5,603 nt of DNA from Gammaproteobacteria bacterium UBA3067. Lineage in GTDB: Bacteria > Pseudomonadota > Gammaproteobacteria > Pseudomonadales > UBA3067. Location of the stretch: NCBI GenBank assembly GCA_002366835.1, contig DFBZ01000102.1:23368-28970 (forward strand). The letters run 5' to 3'. Shown in pieces: positions 1 to 4,935 of this stretch (its first letter is position 1; each line of letters starts with the position of its first letter). A model generated the notes under the pieces. That model made no database searches. It saw nothing but the letters and a program-made list of their open reading frames with translations, and had not been told where the DNA came from. A program made the position numbers and the translations under genes.

Positions 1-477
1 GACACCTACAATGTGAAAGTGAATGCGGCCGGAACCGCTATGTCTGTTATCGATGCAGACCTTCAAATCGCAGCTGCAACCGACTATACCGTTGCGGCAG
101 TGAATTTTCTGAATCAAATCGAACCGATAGTGTTAGTGGATGATAATGCGTCGCCAGCGGCTGGCAATGCAAAGCTACGGCTGGTACATGCCGCTCCGAG
201 TGCGCAGTTGGTTGATGTGTATATCACTGTTCCGGCTGCGGATATATCGATGATGGCCCCAAGCTTTGAAGACTTCGCATTTAAAAATGACTCAGGCTAC
301 CTGGAAGTCCCCGCGGGTAGCTATCAAGTGCGCGTTACATTGCCCGATACTAAAACTGTCGCAATAGATACCGGTGCAGTGCCTTTGATGGATGGTCAGG
401 TTAGAACAGCCTTTGCGCTTGATCCTACTAATGAAGGTGATAGTTTCGGCGTATTGCTTCTAGAAGACCTTAACTAA
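1..477 (+). CDS. DUF4397 domain-containing protein, C-terminal part (5' end outside window)
   Basis: The reading frame is open from base 1 (first codons Asp-Thr-Tyr-Asn) to TAA at 475-477, so this is the 3' end of a longer gene; the GTG at 13 is probably an internal Val codon. The segment around bases 172-228 reads LRLVHAAPSAQLVDVYIT, which closely fits the DUF4397 signature (R-hVHAsPdA-VDVY). About 50 residues precede it and resemble the end of a previous copy of the same domain (NVKVNAAGT..., DYTVAAVN), so the protein probably carries tandem DUF4397 beta-sandwich repeats. The remainder (YLEVPAGSYQVRVTLPDTKTVAIDTG) is the second half of that fold. DUF4397 proteins are usually exported, surface-associated or periplasmic, and have no assigned biochemical role. 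The signal peptide would lie upstream and cannot be checked here. A strong terminator follows directly, so this is the last gene of its transcript. Family call is firm; function is unknown. Confidence 0.85.
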   Translation, partial: DTYNVKVNAAGTAMSVIDADLQIAAATDYTVAAVNFLNQIEPIVLVDDNASPAAGNAKLRLVHAAPSAQLVDVYITVPAADISMMAPSFEDFAFKNDSGYLEVPAGSYQVRVTLPDTKTVAIDTGAVPLMDGQVRTAFALDPTNEGDSFGVLLLEDLN

Positions 478-508
478 GTAATTAGCCTGCTAAAGGCCAC
501 TCCCATCT

Positions 509-541
509 AAACACAGCGCTCAGTAAGCGCTGTGTTTTTTT
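509..541 (+). terminator. Rho-independent terminator after the DUF4397 gene
   Basis: A perfect 10-bp GC-rich stem (ACACAGCGCT at 511-520 with AGCGCTGTGT at 526-535), extended by two A-T pairs, closes a 5-nt loop (CAGTA) and runs straight into a T tract at 535-541. It starts 31 nt after the TAA at 477. The opposite strand has only a short AA run, so the terminator acts mainly on the + strand. It separates the DUF4397 gene from the MAPEG gene. Confidence 0.93.
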
Positions 542-616
542 ATAGTTCCGCACAATGCTTTTATTCATGAATAGAAAAACATCAAATTGTCATCTACCAA
601 CTAAAGAGGATCGGAA

Positions 617-1033
617 ATGTATGAAGAATACTTAAGCGCTATTACGGGCCTGTGGGTAATACTATTTACCGTACTAGTACAAAGCCTGGTCGCATCGGTT
701 TCACACAGACTTCAAACCAGTTATATACCCGGTGTACTCGATGAAAAACTCGGCCATGCGTCCTTTGTGTTTCGCAGCCACCGCACGTTTCAGAACTCTC
801 TTGAAAACGTCGTATTAATGGTAGGGCCCGCAATATTAGCGATATTGGTAGGCGCGGACGCATTTTGGTTGGCCTTATTAATATGGGTATTTGCGCTATC
901 CAGACTAATGCACATGGCTCTATACTATTTAATAGCGACAGAAAAAAACCCCAGCCCAAGAAGCTACTTTTACATGCTCGCTTTATCAAGCAATATTGCT
1001 CTGTTTTTCATGTTGGGTTCTCAGCTGGTATAA
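617..1033 (+). CDS. MAPEG family membrane protein
   Basis: A 138-residue integral membrane protein of the membrane-associated eicosanoid/glutathione metabolism (MAPEG) superfamily. The family signature is visible: R53-x2-R56-x3-N60-x2-E63-N64 (RSHRTFQNSLEN) at the start of the second helix, then R96, H99 and Y103 in the third helix and R115 in the loop before the last helix. Hydrophobic segments lie at about 8-30, 62-80, 82-106 and 117-137, giving the usual four helices, and the length is typical of bacterial members. MAPEG enzymes are trimers that bind glutathione at the membrane and include microsomal glutathione transferases; most short bacterial members have no tested substrate. The start is set by AGAGGA at 605-610, 6 nt before the ATG. 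The preceding terminator and the 189-nt gap before the response regulator make it look monocistronic. Family confident, substrate unknown. Confidence 0.9.
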   Translation: MYEEYLSAITGLWVILFTVLVQSLVASVSHRLQTSYIPGVLDEKLGHASFVFRSHRTFQNSLENVVLMVGPAILAILVGADAFWLALLIWVFALSRLMHMALYYLIATEKNPSPRSYFYMLALSSNIALFFMLGSQLV

Positions 1034-1132
1034 AAGTCACACTGCTACGCAGTTACAGGTGATTTAACTATACATGCGGCTACAAACATCCTCGCAGATG
1101 TAGTCAGTATCGTTAAATTTGAAGACGAGATT

Positions 1133-1152
1133 AGAGTAGAGCAGAGCAGAGC
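1133..1152 (+). repeat. Tandem pentamer repeat (AGAGT/AGAGC x4) abutting a Shine-Dalgarno
   Basis: Four head-to-tail 5-base units, AGAGT-AGAGC-AGAGC-AGAGC, end exactly where AGGAGG begins at 1153. The unit is purine-rich and resembles a weak Shine-Dalgarno, so it could act as ribosome standby sequence. It may also simply be a slippage-prone repeat. A change in copy number would not alter the AGGAGG-to-ATG distance. Confidence 0.7.
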
Positions 1153-1158
1153 AGGAGG
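1153..1158 (+). promoter_or_regulatory. Strong ribosome binding site (AGGAGG) of the leader ORF
   Basis: A consensus AGGAGG lies 8 nt before the ATG at 1167, the ideal spacing for that start, and 64 nt before the response-regulator ATG at 1223, far too distant to serve it directly. It is the strongest ribosome site in the window and the main reason for calling the leader ORF real. Confidence 0.7.
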
Positions 1159-1166
1159 TTACTTAA

Positions 1167-1226
1167 ATGACGCATACGCCAGATTTACACATGGCTCACA
1201 CAGACACCTTTGGATCATATATATGA
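1167..1226 (+). CDS. 19-residue leader peptide ORF, translationally coupled to the response regulator
   Basis: The ORF reads MTHTPDLHMAHTDTFGSYI and ends in TGA at 1224-1226; the response-regulator ATG occupies 1223-1225, an ATGA overlap typical of translational coupling. It has a consensus AGGAGG at 8 nt spacing. The regulator has only a weak GGA (1212-1214) and no in-frame ATG, GTG or TTG anywhere between the stop of the previous gene and 1223, so ribosomes probably reach it by terminating on this ORF and reinitiating. The peptide has 3 His and 4 Thr in 19 residues and a loose internal duplication (M-T-H-T-P-D / M-A-H-T-D), which could hint at amino-acid-sensitive control, but no alternative hairpins or terminator are evident. 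It is hydrophilic, with no signal peptide or membrane segment, so the act of translation may matter more than the product. Alternatively it is a chance ORF in a long 5' UTR. Confidence 0.55.
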   Translation: MTHTPDLHMAHTDTFGSYI

Positions 1227-1924
1227 TTAAGGAACCAGATTATCTTGCACGTATACTGGTAGTGGAAGACAACTTAGATATCGGTGAGCTAGTGGTGGAT
1301 TATCTGAGCGGGTTTGGTCATGTCATCGATTACGCCACTAACGGTAAGGCAGGCTTGCAGTTTGCAAAGGAGAATGAATACGACTGTATTGTTTTGGACT
1401 TAGCTTTGCCGGGTATCGATGGCTTAGAGGTTTGCCGGAAATTAAGAGAAGAGGAGCACTCTTCAGTGCCGATTCTGATGCTCACGGCCAGAGATACTCT
1501 GGATGATAAGCTGGATGGTTTTGAGGTGGGTGCAGATGATTATTTGGTAAAGCCATTTGAATTGCCGGAGCTCTTGGCACGCATAGAAGCGTTATGGCGG
1601 CGGAGCCGACGCACAATGGATACCCGAATAAAGGTGGCTGATATGACGCTGGATACAGAAACCTTTGAAGTGAGTCGACAAGATCAGCGCATCGCTCTCA
1701 ATCCAGTCCGGTTTAAGCTTCTCAAATTGCTCATGCAGCAAAGCCATCGTGTGGTGTCACGTAATGAAATAGAAACGGCGATTTGGGGAGACGAGCCAAC
1801 GGATAGTGACTCACTGAGAACCCACCTTTCCGCACTTCGGCAAGCGATAGATCGTCCATTCGAAAATAAACTGCTCCATACGATCCATGGAGTGGGCTAC
1901 CGCCTGTATGACAATACTAAATAG
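1223..1924 (+). CDS. OmpR/PhoB-family response regulator
   Basis: A 233-residue DNA-binding response regulator, the usual length for the OmpR/PhoB class. The receiver domain spans about 10-122 and has all key residues: acidic pair E15/D16 (ILVVEDN), phosphoacceptor D59 (CIVLDLALPGIDG), T88 (LMLTARD) and K110 (YLVKPF). A C-terminal winged helix occupies about 132-230, with RFKLLKLLM, a recognition-helix region SDSLRTHLSALRQAID and the wing motif HTIHGVGYRLYD. It should bind direct-repeat DNA as a dimer once phosphorylated by the kinase encoded immediately downstream. The start at 1223 is the only canonical one in frame and lacks a good ribosome site; its ATG overlaps the TGA of the short upstream ORF. 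The 3' end overlaps the kinase gene by 17 nt. The regulon is not deducible; named homologues such as PhoB or OmpR are class labels only. Confidence 0.95.
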   Translation: MIKEPDYLARILVVEDNLDIGELVVDYLSGFGHVIDYATNGKAGLQFAKENEYDCIVLDLALPGIDGLEVCRKLREEEHSSVPILMLTARDTLDDKLDGFEVGADDYLVKPFELPELLARIEALWRRSRRTMDTRIKVADMTLDTETFEVSRQDQRIALNPVRFKLLKLLMQQSHRVVSRNEIETAIWGDEPTDSDSLRTHLSALRQAIDRPFENKLLHTIHGVGYRLYDNTK

Positions 1925-3203
1925 ACAAAAACGCGTTATTAACTCGAAGTTTTTATATAGGCTGATTTTTGTTTGCGTTGTACTGGCATTCAGCGTCTTG
2001 GGAACCCGAGTTATTCTCGAAAAACTATTAGTGAGGAATGCGCTTGAATTGGAGGCGGATTATTTTATTTCCGCTTATCAAGAAAATCCTGATTTTCCTC
2101 TACCTCATACGCGTAATTTGATTGCTTACCTTGGCTCACCAACATCCGAGCAGAGCGTTCCTGATTTTCTTAAACGCCTTCCCCTCGGGCTGCATACGAA
2201 TATCTATTTTAATGATGCGCATCCAAAGGTCCCGGTATTCGTTCGTGACTTCGAGGCGCAGCGTTTGTATTTGGTTTTTTTGCAAGGAAATGTGGATAGG
2301 CTGGTTGGTCTATTCGGCATATTACCGATCACAATATTACTTATTATTGGCTATTTAAGCAGCTGGCTGGCTTATCATCGAACTTGGGGTGCGATTTCTC
2401 CGGTGTTAAGGCTGGCAAAAAAGGTGAGGGGGCTTGACCCCGAACACGCCCAGCCTGTATTTGATGCTGAATTGCCTAACTTGAAAGGAGAGGTGGCTGA
2501 GTTGGCAGAAGCGCTCCAGGATTATTCGCAACGCATTGATAATTTGATTAAGCGAGAAAGGCAATTCACTTCTGATGCGAGCCACGAGTTGCGAACGCCA
2601 GTTACCATTATCGATGGTGCGGTGCAGATTATGCTTGCTGATAGCAGCATCCAAGGCAAGGCGCGAGAGCGTCTAATGATGATAAGGCGGGCTGCTGGCG
2701 ATTTGTCTGAGCTGATTCGTGTGTTCTTTTTACTTGCGCGAGAGAATGAGCTGAATAGCGATAATAATGTTTACCTTTTGTCCGAGATGGTGCCGGTTGA
2801 AGTAGATAAATTACGGCCCCTTTTGGAAGGAGGGCCGGTTACTTTGGATTATCTAGAACAGGGGCAGTGGGAGACCACGGTGCCTATACAAGTCATTTCC
2901 ATTATTTTAAATAACCTGGTTCGGAACTCTATCAATTACACAGAAAATGGCTCCGTCACCGTTATTTTGAATCAGGGTGAAATCATTGTTCAAGACACTG
3001 GAAAGGGCGTAGACCCTGACCTCTTGCGTAATATCTTTGAACGCCATGTGAGAGGCAGGGGAAACAGTAAGGCGGGGGAAGGTTTAGGCATGGCCATCGT
3101 AAAACGTTTGGTAGACCAATTCGACCTAGAACTTAGCATAACAAACCTTCAGCCAAATGGTTTGAAGGTTGTTTTACGCGAAGCCGAAAATAAACCTAAT
3201 TAG
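1908..3203 (+). CDS. Membrane sensor histidine kinase, partner of the upstream response regulator
   Basis: A 431-residue HisKA/HATPase_c sensor kinase. From the ATG at 1908 the layout is: TM1 at about 16-37, a short periplasmic region at about 38-132, TM2 at about 133-156, a HAMP-like linker at about 157-215, the dimerisation/phosphoacceptor domain with H226 in FTSDASHELRTP, and a catalytic domain with N box (LNNLVRNSINYT, N336/N340), G1 box D363-T-G-K-G, F box (IFERHVRG) and G2 box (GEGLGMAIVKRL). All catalytic boxes are intact. The sensor region (ADYF...NPDFPLPHTRNLIAYL...RLYLVF) contains no fold I can name; similar sensors with a conserved N-P-x-F-P-x-P-x-T motif occur in other gammaproteobacterial kinases, from memory. 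An in-frame ATG at 1887 would add EWATAC, which is merely the other-frame reading of the regulator's GVGYRL end, so 1908 is preferred. No clear ribosome site; coupling by the 17-nt overlap is likely. Confidence 0.93.
   Translation: MTILNRQKRVINSKFLYRLIFVCVVLAFSVLGTRVILEKLLVRNALELEADYFISAYQENPDFPLPHTRNLIAYLGSPTSEQSVPDFLKRLPLGLHTNIYFNDAHPKVPVFVRDFEAQRLYLVFLQGNVDRLVGLFGILPITILLIIGYLSSWLAYHRTWGAISPVLRLAKKVRGLDPEHAQPVFDAELPNLKGEVAELAEALQDYSQRIDNLIKRERQFTSDASHELRTPVTIIDGAVQIMLADSSIQGKARERLMMIRRAAGDLSELIRVFFLLARENELNSDNNVYLLSEMVPVEVDKLRPLLEGGPVTLDYLEQGQWETTVPIQVISIILNNLVRNSINYTENGSVTVILNQGEIIVQDTGKGVDPDLLRNIFERHVRGRGNSKAGEGLGMAIVKRLVDQFDLELSITNLQPNGLKVVLREAENKPN
3141..3172. repeat. Inverted repeat inside the kinase 3' end, possible weak terminator for the converging gene
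   Basis: ACAA(A)CCTTCA at 3141-3151 pairs with TGAAGGTTGT at 3163-3172, a 10-bp stem with one bulged A around an 11-nt loop. On the - strand it lies about 24-55 nt past the DUF3833 stop and is followed by only a poor T run, so terminator function is uncertain. On the + strand TTTT follows at 3172-3175, but this is before the kinase stop. It falls in coding sequence (kinase residues about 412-422), so it could be fortuitous. Confidence 0.35.
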
Positions 3204-3228
3204 CGAAGTGGGAATGGAACTCGGCTTC
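3180..3228 (+). terminator. Long-loop inverted repeat enclosing both convergent stop codons, tentative terminator
   Basis: GAAGCCGA at 3180-3187 is exactly inverted at 3221-3228 (TCGGCTTC), which is followed on the + strand by TTTT (3229-3232). The 33-nt loop holds the palindrome CTAATTAG (3196-3203) that supplies both stop codons. A long loop makes a classical intrinsic terminator less convincing, but the stem is GC-containing and the T run sits in the right place for the kinase transcript. There is no T run on the - strand side. Confidence 0.35.
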
Positions 3229-3777
3229 TTTTAACGGCGTATTTTCAAGCAACTCAGCGGGCAGAAAAAATAGTGAAATCTCTCCTACATTTACGCCCCA
3301 TTTTGACATGCTGGCTCGATTGATCATTGAACCGTCTTTTTGTAAATACATCTTATCGTCCAATGCCACTACGATGTTTCGCTCATCGGTTTTAAGCTCA
3401 AGCGAGTACTTCCAGCTTAAAGTATTCTCTTTCACAGTGCCTATTGCGATGCCCTTTACGTCTGCAGCTCTGCCCTCGTAGGTGTTTTTTCCTGTTTGAG
3501 TGATTCGCCATGTTCGTTGCTGCTTTTCGCCGTCGGCATAATTAAAATATTCTCTTAGAACGAGCTTCTCATCTTCAATGCTCCCTCTGATTAGCACACT
3601 GAATTCCCTTTTCAAACTGCCAAAGCGGGCCTCGAATAAGCCCCACGCATAGACGTCCCTATCAAAATATTCATATAAATCAAAATCTTGTGGGCGATCT
3701 TGCAGCTGAGCTTGTGCTGTAAAAGGTAGGCCGACAACCAGCAATACGGCGATGGCTAAAAGGTGTTTTGTTTTCAT
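3196..3777 (-). CDS. DUF3833 family exported protein
   Basis: A 193-residue protein of the DUF3833 family. The first 23 residues form a signal peptide (MKTK, hydrophobic core LLAIAVLLVVGLPF, cleavage after AQA). The mature part has the family's conserved blocks: DLYEYFDRDVYAWGLFEARFG, EFSVLIRG, YFNYADGEKQQRTWRI, YEGRAADVKGIAIG, LSWKYSLEL and NRASMSKWGVNVGEISLFF. The fold is probably a beta-barrel-like lipocalin-type shape, which is inference. Many relatives are lipoproteins; this one has no lipobox Cys and should be released into the periplasm. About 20 residues after the last block (LPAELLENTPLKEAEFHSHFAN) look like a short extension. The ATG at 3777 is chosen because AGGA (3785-3788) lies 7 nt upstream; a TTG at 3807 would put residues before the signal peptide and overlap a hairpin. 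It converges on the kinase gene with an 8-bp overlap. Role unknown. Confidence 0.88.
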   Translation of the reverse strand: MKTKHLLAIAVLLVVGLPFTAQAQLQDRPQDFDLYEYFDRDVYAWGLFEARFGSLKREFSVLIRGSIEDEKLVLREYFNYADGEKQQRTWRITQTGKNTYEGRAADVKGIAIGTVKENTLSWKYSLELKTDERNIVVALDDKMYLQKDGSMINRASMSKWGVNVGEISLFFLPAELLENTPLKEAEFHSHFAN

Positions 3778-3791
3778 CAGAGCGTCCTGTT

Positions 3792-3840
3792 TTTCAATTG
3801 AGGCCAAGGCTTTATTCGCCTTGGTCTACTGTGATTGAAA
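3792..3840 (-). promoter_or_regulatory. Two-tier inverted repeat in the DUF3833 5' leader
   Basis: Inner stem: AGGCCAAGGC (3801-3810) with GCCTTGGTCT (3818-3827), 10 pairs including one G-U, loop of 7 nt. Outer stem: TTTCAAT (3792-3798) with ATTGAAA (3834-3840), 7 perfect pairs separated from the inner stem by an asymmetric internal loop. The structure ends 4 nt upstream of the DUF3833 ribosome site. Neither strand has a T tract after it, so it is not an intrinsic terminator. It may be an RNA element controlling translation or stability of the DUF3833 mRNA, or a protein binding site. Confidence 0.5.
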
Positions 3841-3868
3841 TAGTAGCAACAGGAAGCTCAACAAATTG
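3840..3868 (-). promoter_or_regulatory. Tentative promoter for the DUF3833 gene
   Basis: On the - strand, TGCTACTAT (3848-3840) resembles an extended -10 box (TGn-TATAAT, four of six core matches). A -35 at the 17-bp distance (CAATTT, 3868-3863) is poor. A start near 3833 would give a leader of about 55 nt that carries the inner hairpin. Weak evidence, given mainly because a 201-nt gap precedes this gene. Confidence 0.22.
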
Positions 3869-3978
3869 TGAAGGTGTTGATGTGCTCCTTTTTAGCAGGC
3901 TATTATTTGCCGGAAAGGAGGGGGGGCTAACAGACTATATGTGGGTAAGATATATATTGAAGGTGTGTTCTTTATGCG

Positions 3979-4908
3979 TCATCTTTTCTTTCTTCCTTTT
4001 GATTTTCGTTCCTGATCTTTCATTTCTTTCTCTTCTTTTACACGAGCGACTTCGGCAATTTCCTCAAGCATCATCTCTGGTGTTTCGAGGGTGATATGTC
4101 CGATTTGTGCGCTGCGCAGTTCATGAATAAACAAGGTGGCGGCTTTGTTTAAATCGACCCGACCGCCGCCACGCAGGCAGCCTCTTTTGCTGCCTAGCTC
4201 ATCCAGAAGCTGCTCTGGGTTGCTGGGTTTTCTTTCCAGTTCGTATCGCTGAATCAGTAATTCAGGGTATGTTTTTATCAGGAACTCTGCGGCATAAAAA
4301 GCGACGTCGAGGTAGTCCATTGCCGTGTCTTTGATGGCGCCGGTGGTTGCTAGGCGGTAAGCACTATGGGGGTTTTCAACCTTTGGCCATAAGATGCCGG
4401 GGGTGTCGTTGAGAATAATGCCGTCACCAATATCTATGCGCTGTTGGCTTTTGGTGACGGCGGGTTCGTTACCGACTTTTGCAATGGTACGGCCAGCGAG
4501 AACATTGATTAAGGATGATTTTCCGACATTGGGAATGCCCATAATCATCGCCCGAATGGCTTTATCTTTAGAGCGATCGGGGAAAAGGGCGCGGGCTTTT
4601 GCCACCACGCGTTTGGCGACATTGTCTTCGCTGATAGCAATAGGAAGAACTTTAACAGATTGCTCCTGCTCGAAATGCTGGCACCAGCGTTCGGTCTGAA
4701 CTGGGTCGGCCAAGTCAATTTTACTGAGTACTTTGAGGCAGGGTTTGGTATTGCCCTTGTGACTGCGAACTTGTGCGACGACGGGGTTTTCGCTGCTAAA
4801 CGGAATGCGTGCATCGAGAACTTCAATGACCAAATCCACATTGGGCATCGCTGTGATAATTTCTTTTCTGGCCTTGTGCATGTGGCCGGGGTACCAATTT
4901 ATGGCCAT
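3979..4908 (-). CDS. ylqF: Ribosome biogenesis GTPase YlqF/RbgA
   Basis: A 309-residue circularly permuted GTPase that in Bacillus assists late assembly of the 50S subunit. The N-terminus NWYPGHMHKARKEI is the family hallmark. The permuted motif order is seen: G4 S62-K-I-D65, then G1 at 124-132 (GIPNVGKSS), the G2 threonine T152 (AVTKSQQ) and G3 at 168-171 (DTPG). The His residue of the WYPGHM motif region (H9) is present. The C-terminal helical RNA-contact region runs from about 185 and ends in a charged tail (EEKEMKDQERKSKGRKKR). G4 has Ser where the GTPase consensus is Asn (NKxD). The start is supported by AGGA (4915-4918) 6 nt upstream of the ATG. It begins 27 nt after the BatD stop, with no terminator between, so it may be cotranscribed with the bat genes. 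A 201-nt gap separates it from the DUF3833 gene. Confidence 0.95.
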   Translation of the reverse strand: MAINWYPGHMHKARKEIITAMPNVDLVIEVLDARIPFSSENPVVAQVRSHKGNTKPCLKVLSKIDLADPVQTERWCQHFEQEQSVKVLPIAISEDNVAKRVVAKARALFPDRSKDKAIRAMIMGIPNVGKSSLINVLAGRTIAKVGNEPAVTKSQQRIDIGDGIILNDTPGILWPKVENPHSAYRLATTGAIKDTAMDYLDVAFYAAEFLIKTYPELLIQRYELERKPSNPEQLLDELGSKRGCLRGGGRVDLNKAATLFIHELRSAQIGHITLETPEMMLEEIAEVARVKEEKEMKDQERKSKGRKKR

Positions 4909-4935
4909 TAAAATTCCTGTTTGATCAATATGAAA

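Noticed and set aside
483..494. 12-nt TAGCCTGCTAAA shared, in inverted orientation, with 3891-3902
   Set aside because: A 12-mer match between two places in either orientation is expected about once or twice in 5.6 kb by chance, and flanking bases do not extend it.
562..573. Perfect 12-bp palindrome TATTCATGAATA upstream of the MAPEG gene
   Set aside because: It sits in a plausible operator position, but about one perfect 12-bp palindrome is expected by chance in a window of this size, it is AT-rich, and no promoter boxes frame it.
666..989. 107-codon ORF antisense to the MAPEG gene
   Set aside because: It is fully covered by a confident family match on the other strand and has no recognisable motif.
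1041..1053. Small hairpin ACTGC-TAC-GCAGT after the MAPEG stop
   Set aside because: Only a 5-bp stem with a 3-nt loop and no T tract, so not a credible terminator.
1053..1074. Possible promoter (TTACAG ... TATACA) for the two-component operon
   Set aside because: The hexamers are weak and too close together for the usual 16-18 bp spacer; no convincing sigma-70 promoter could be fixed in 1034-1166.
1887..1907. Upstream ATG of the kinase at 1887
   Set aside because: The extra seven codons are the other-frame reading of the conserved GVGYRL end of the regulator, with no ribosome site before the ATG; 1908 is more likely, though not proven.
3778..3807. TTG at 3807 as the DUF3833 start
   Set aside because: It is a weak start inside the hairpin without a ribosome site and would place ten residues ahead of a well-formed signal peptide; ATG at 3777 has AGGA at 7 nt.
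3939..4094. 51-residue hydrophobic ORF on the + strand (MWVRYILKVC...), with AAAGGAGG upstream
   Set aside because: The ribosome-like sequence is 17 nt from the ATG, too far, and most of the ORF is the antisense reading of the Lys/Glu-rich ylqF C-terminus, which automatically yields Phe/Leu/Ser-rich hydrophobic sequence.
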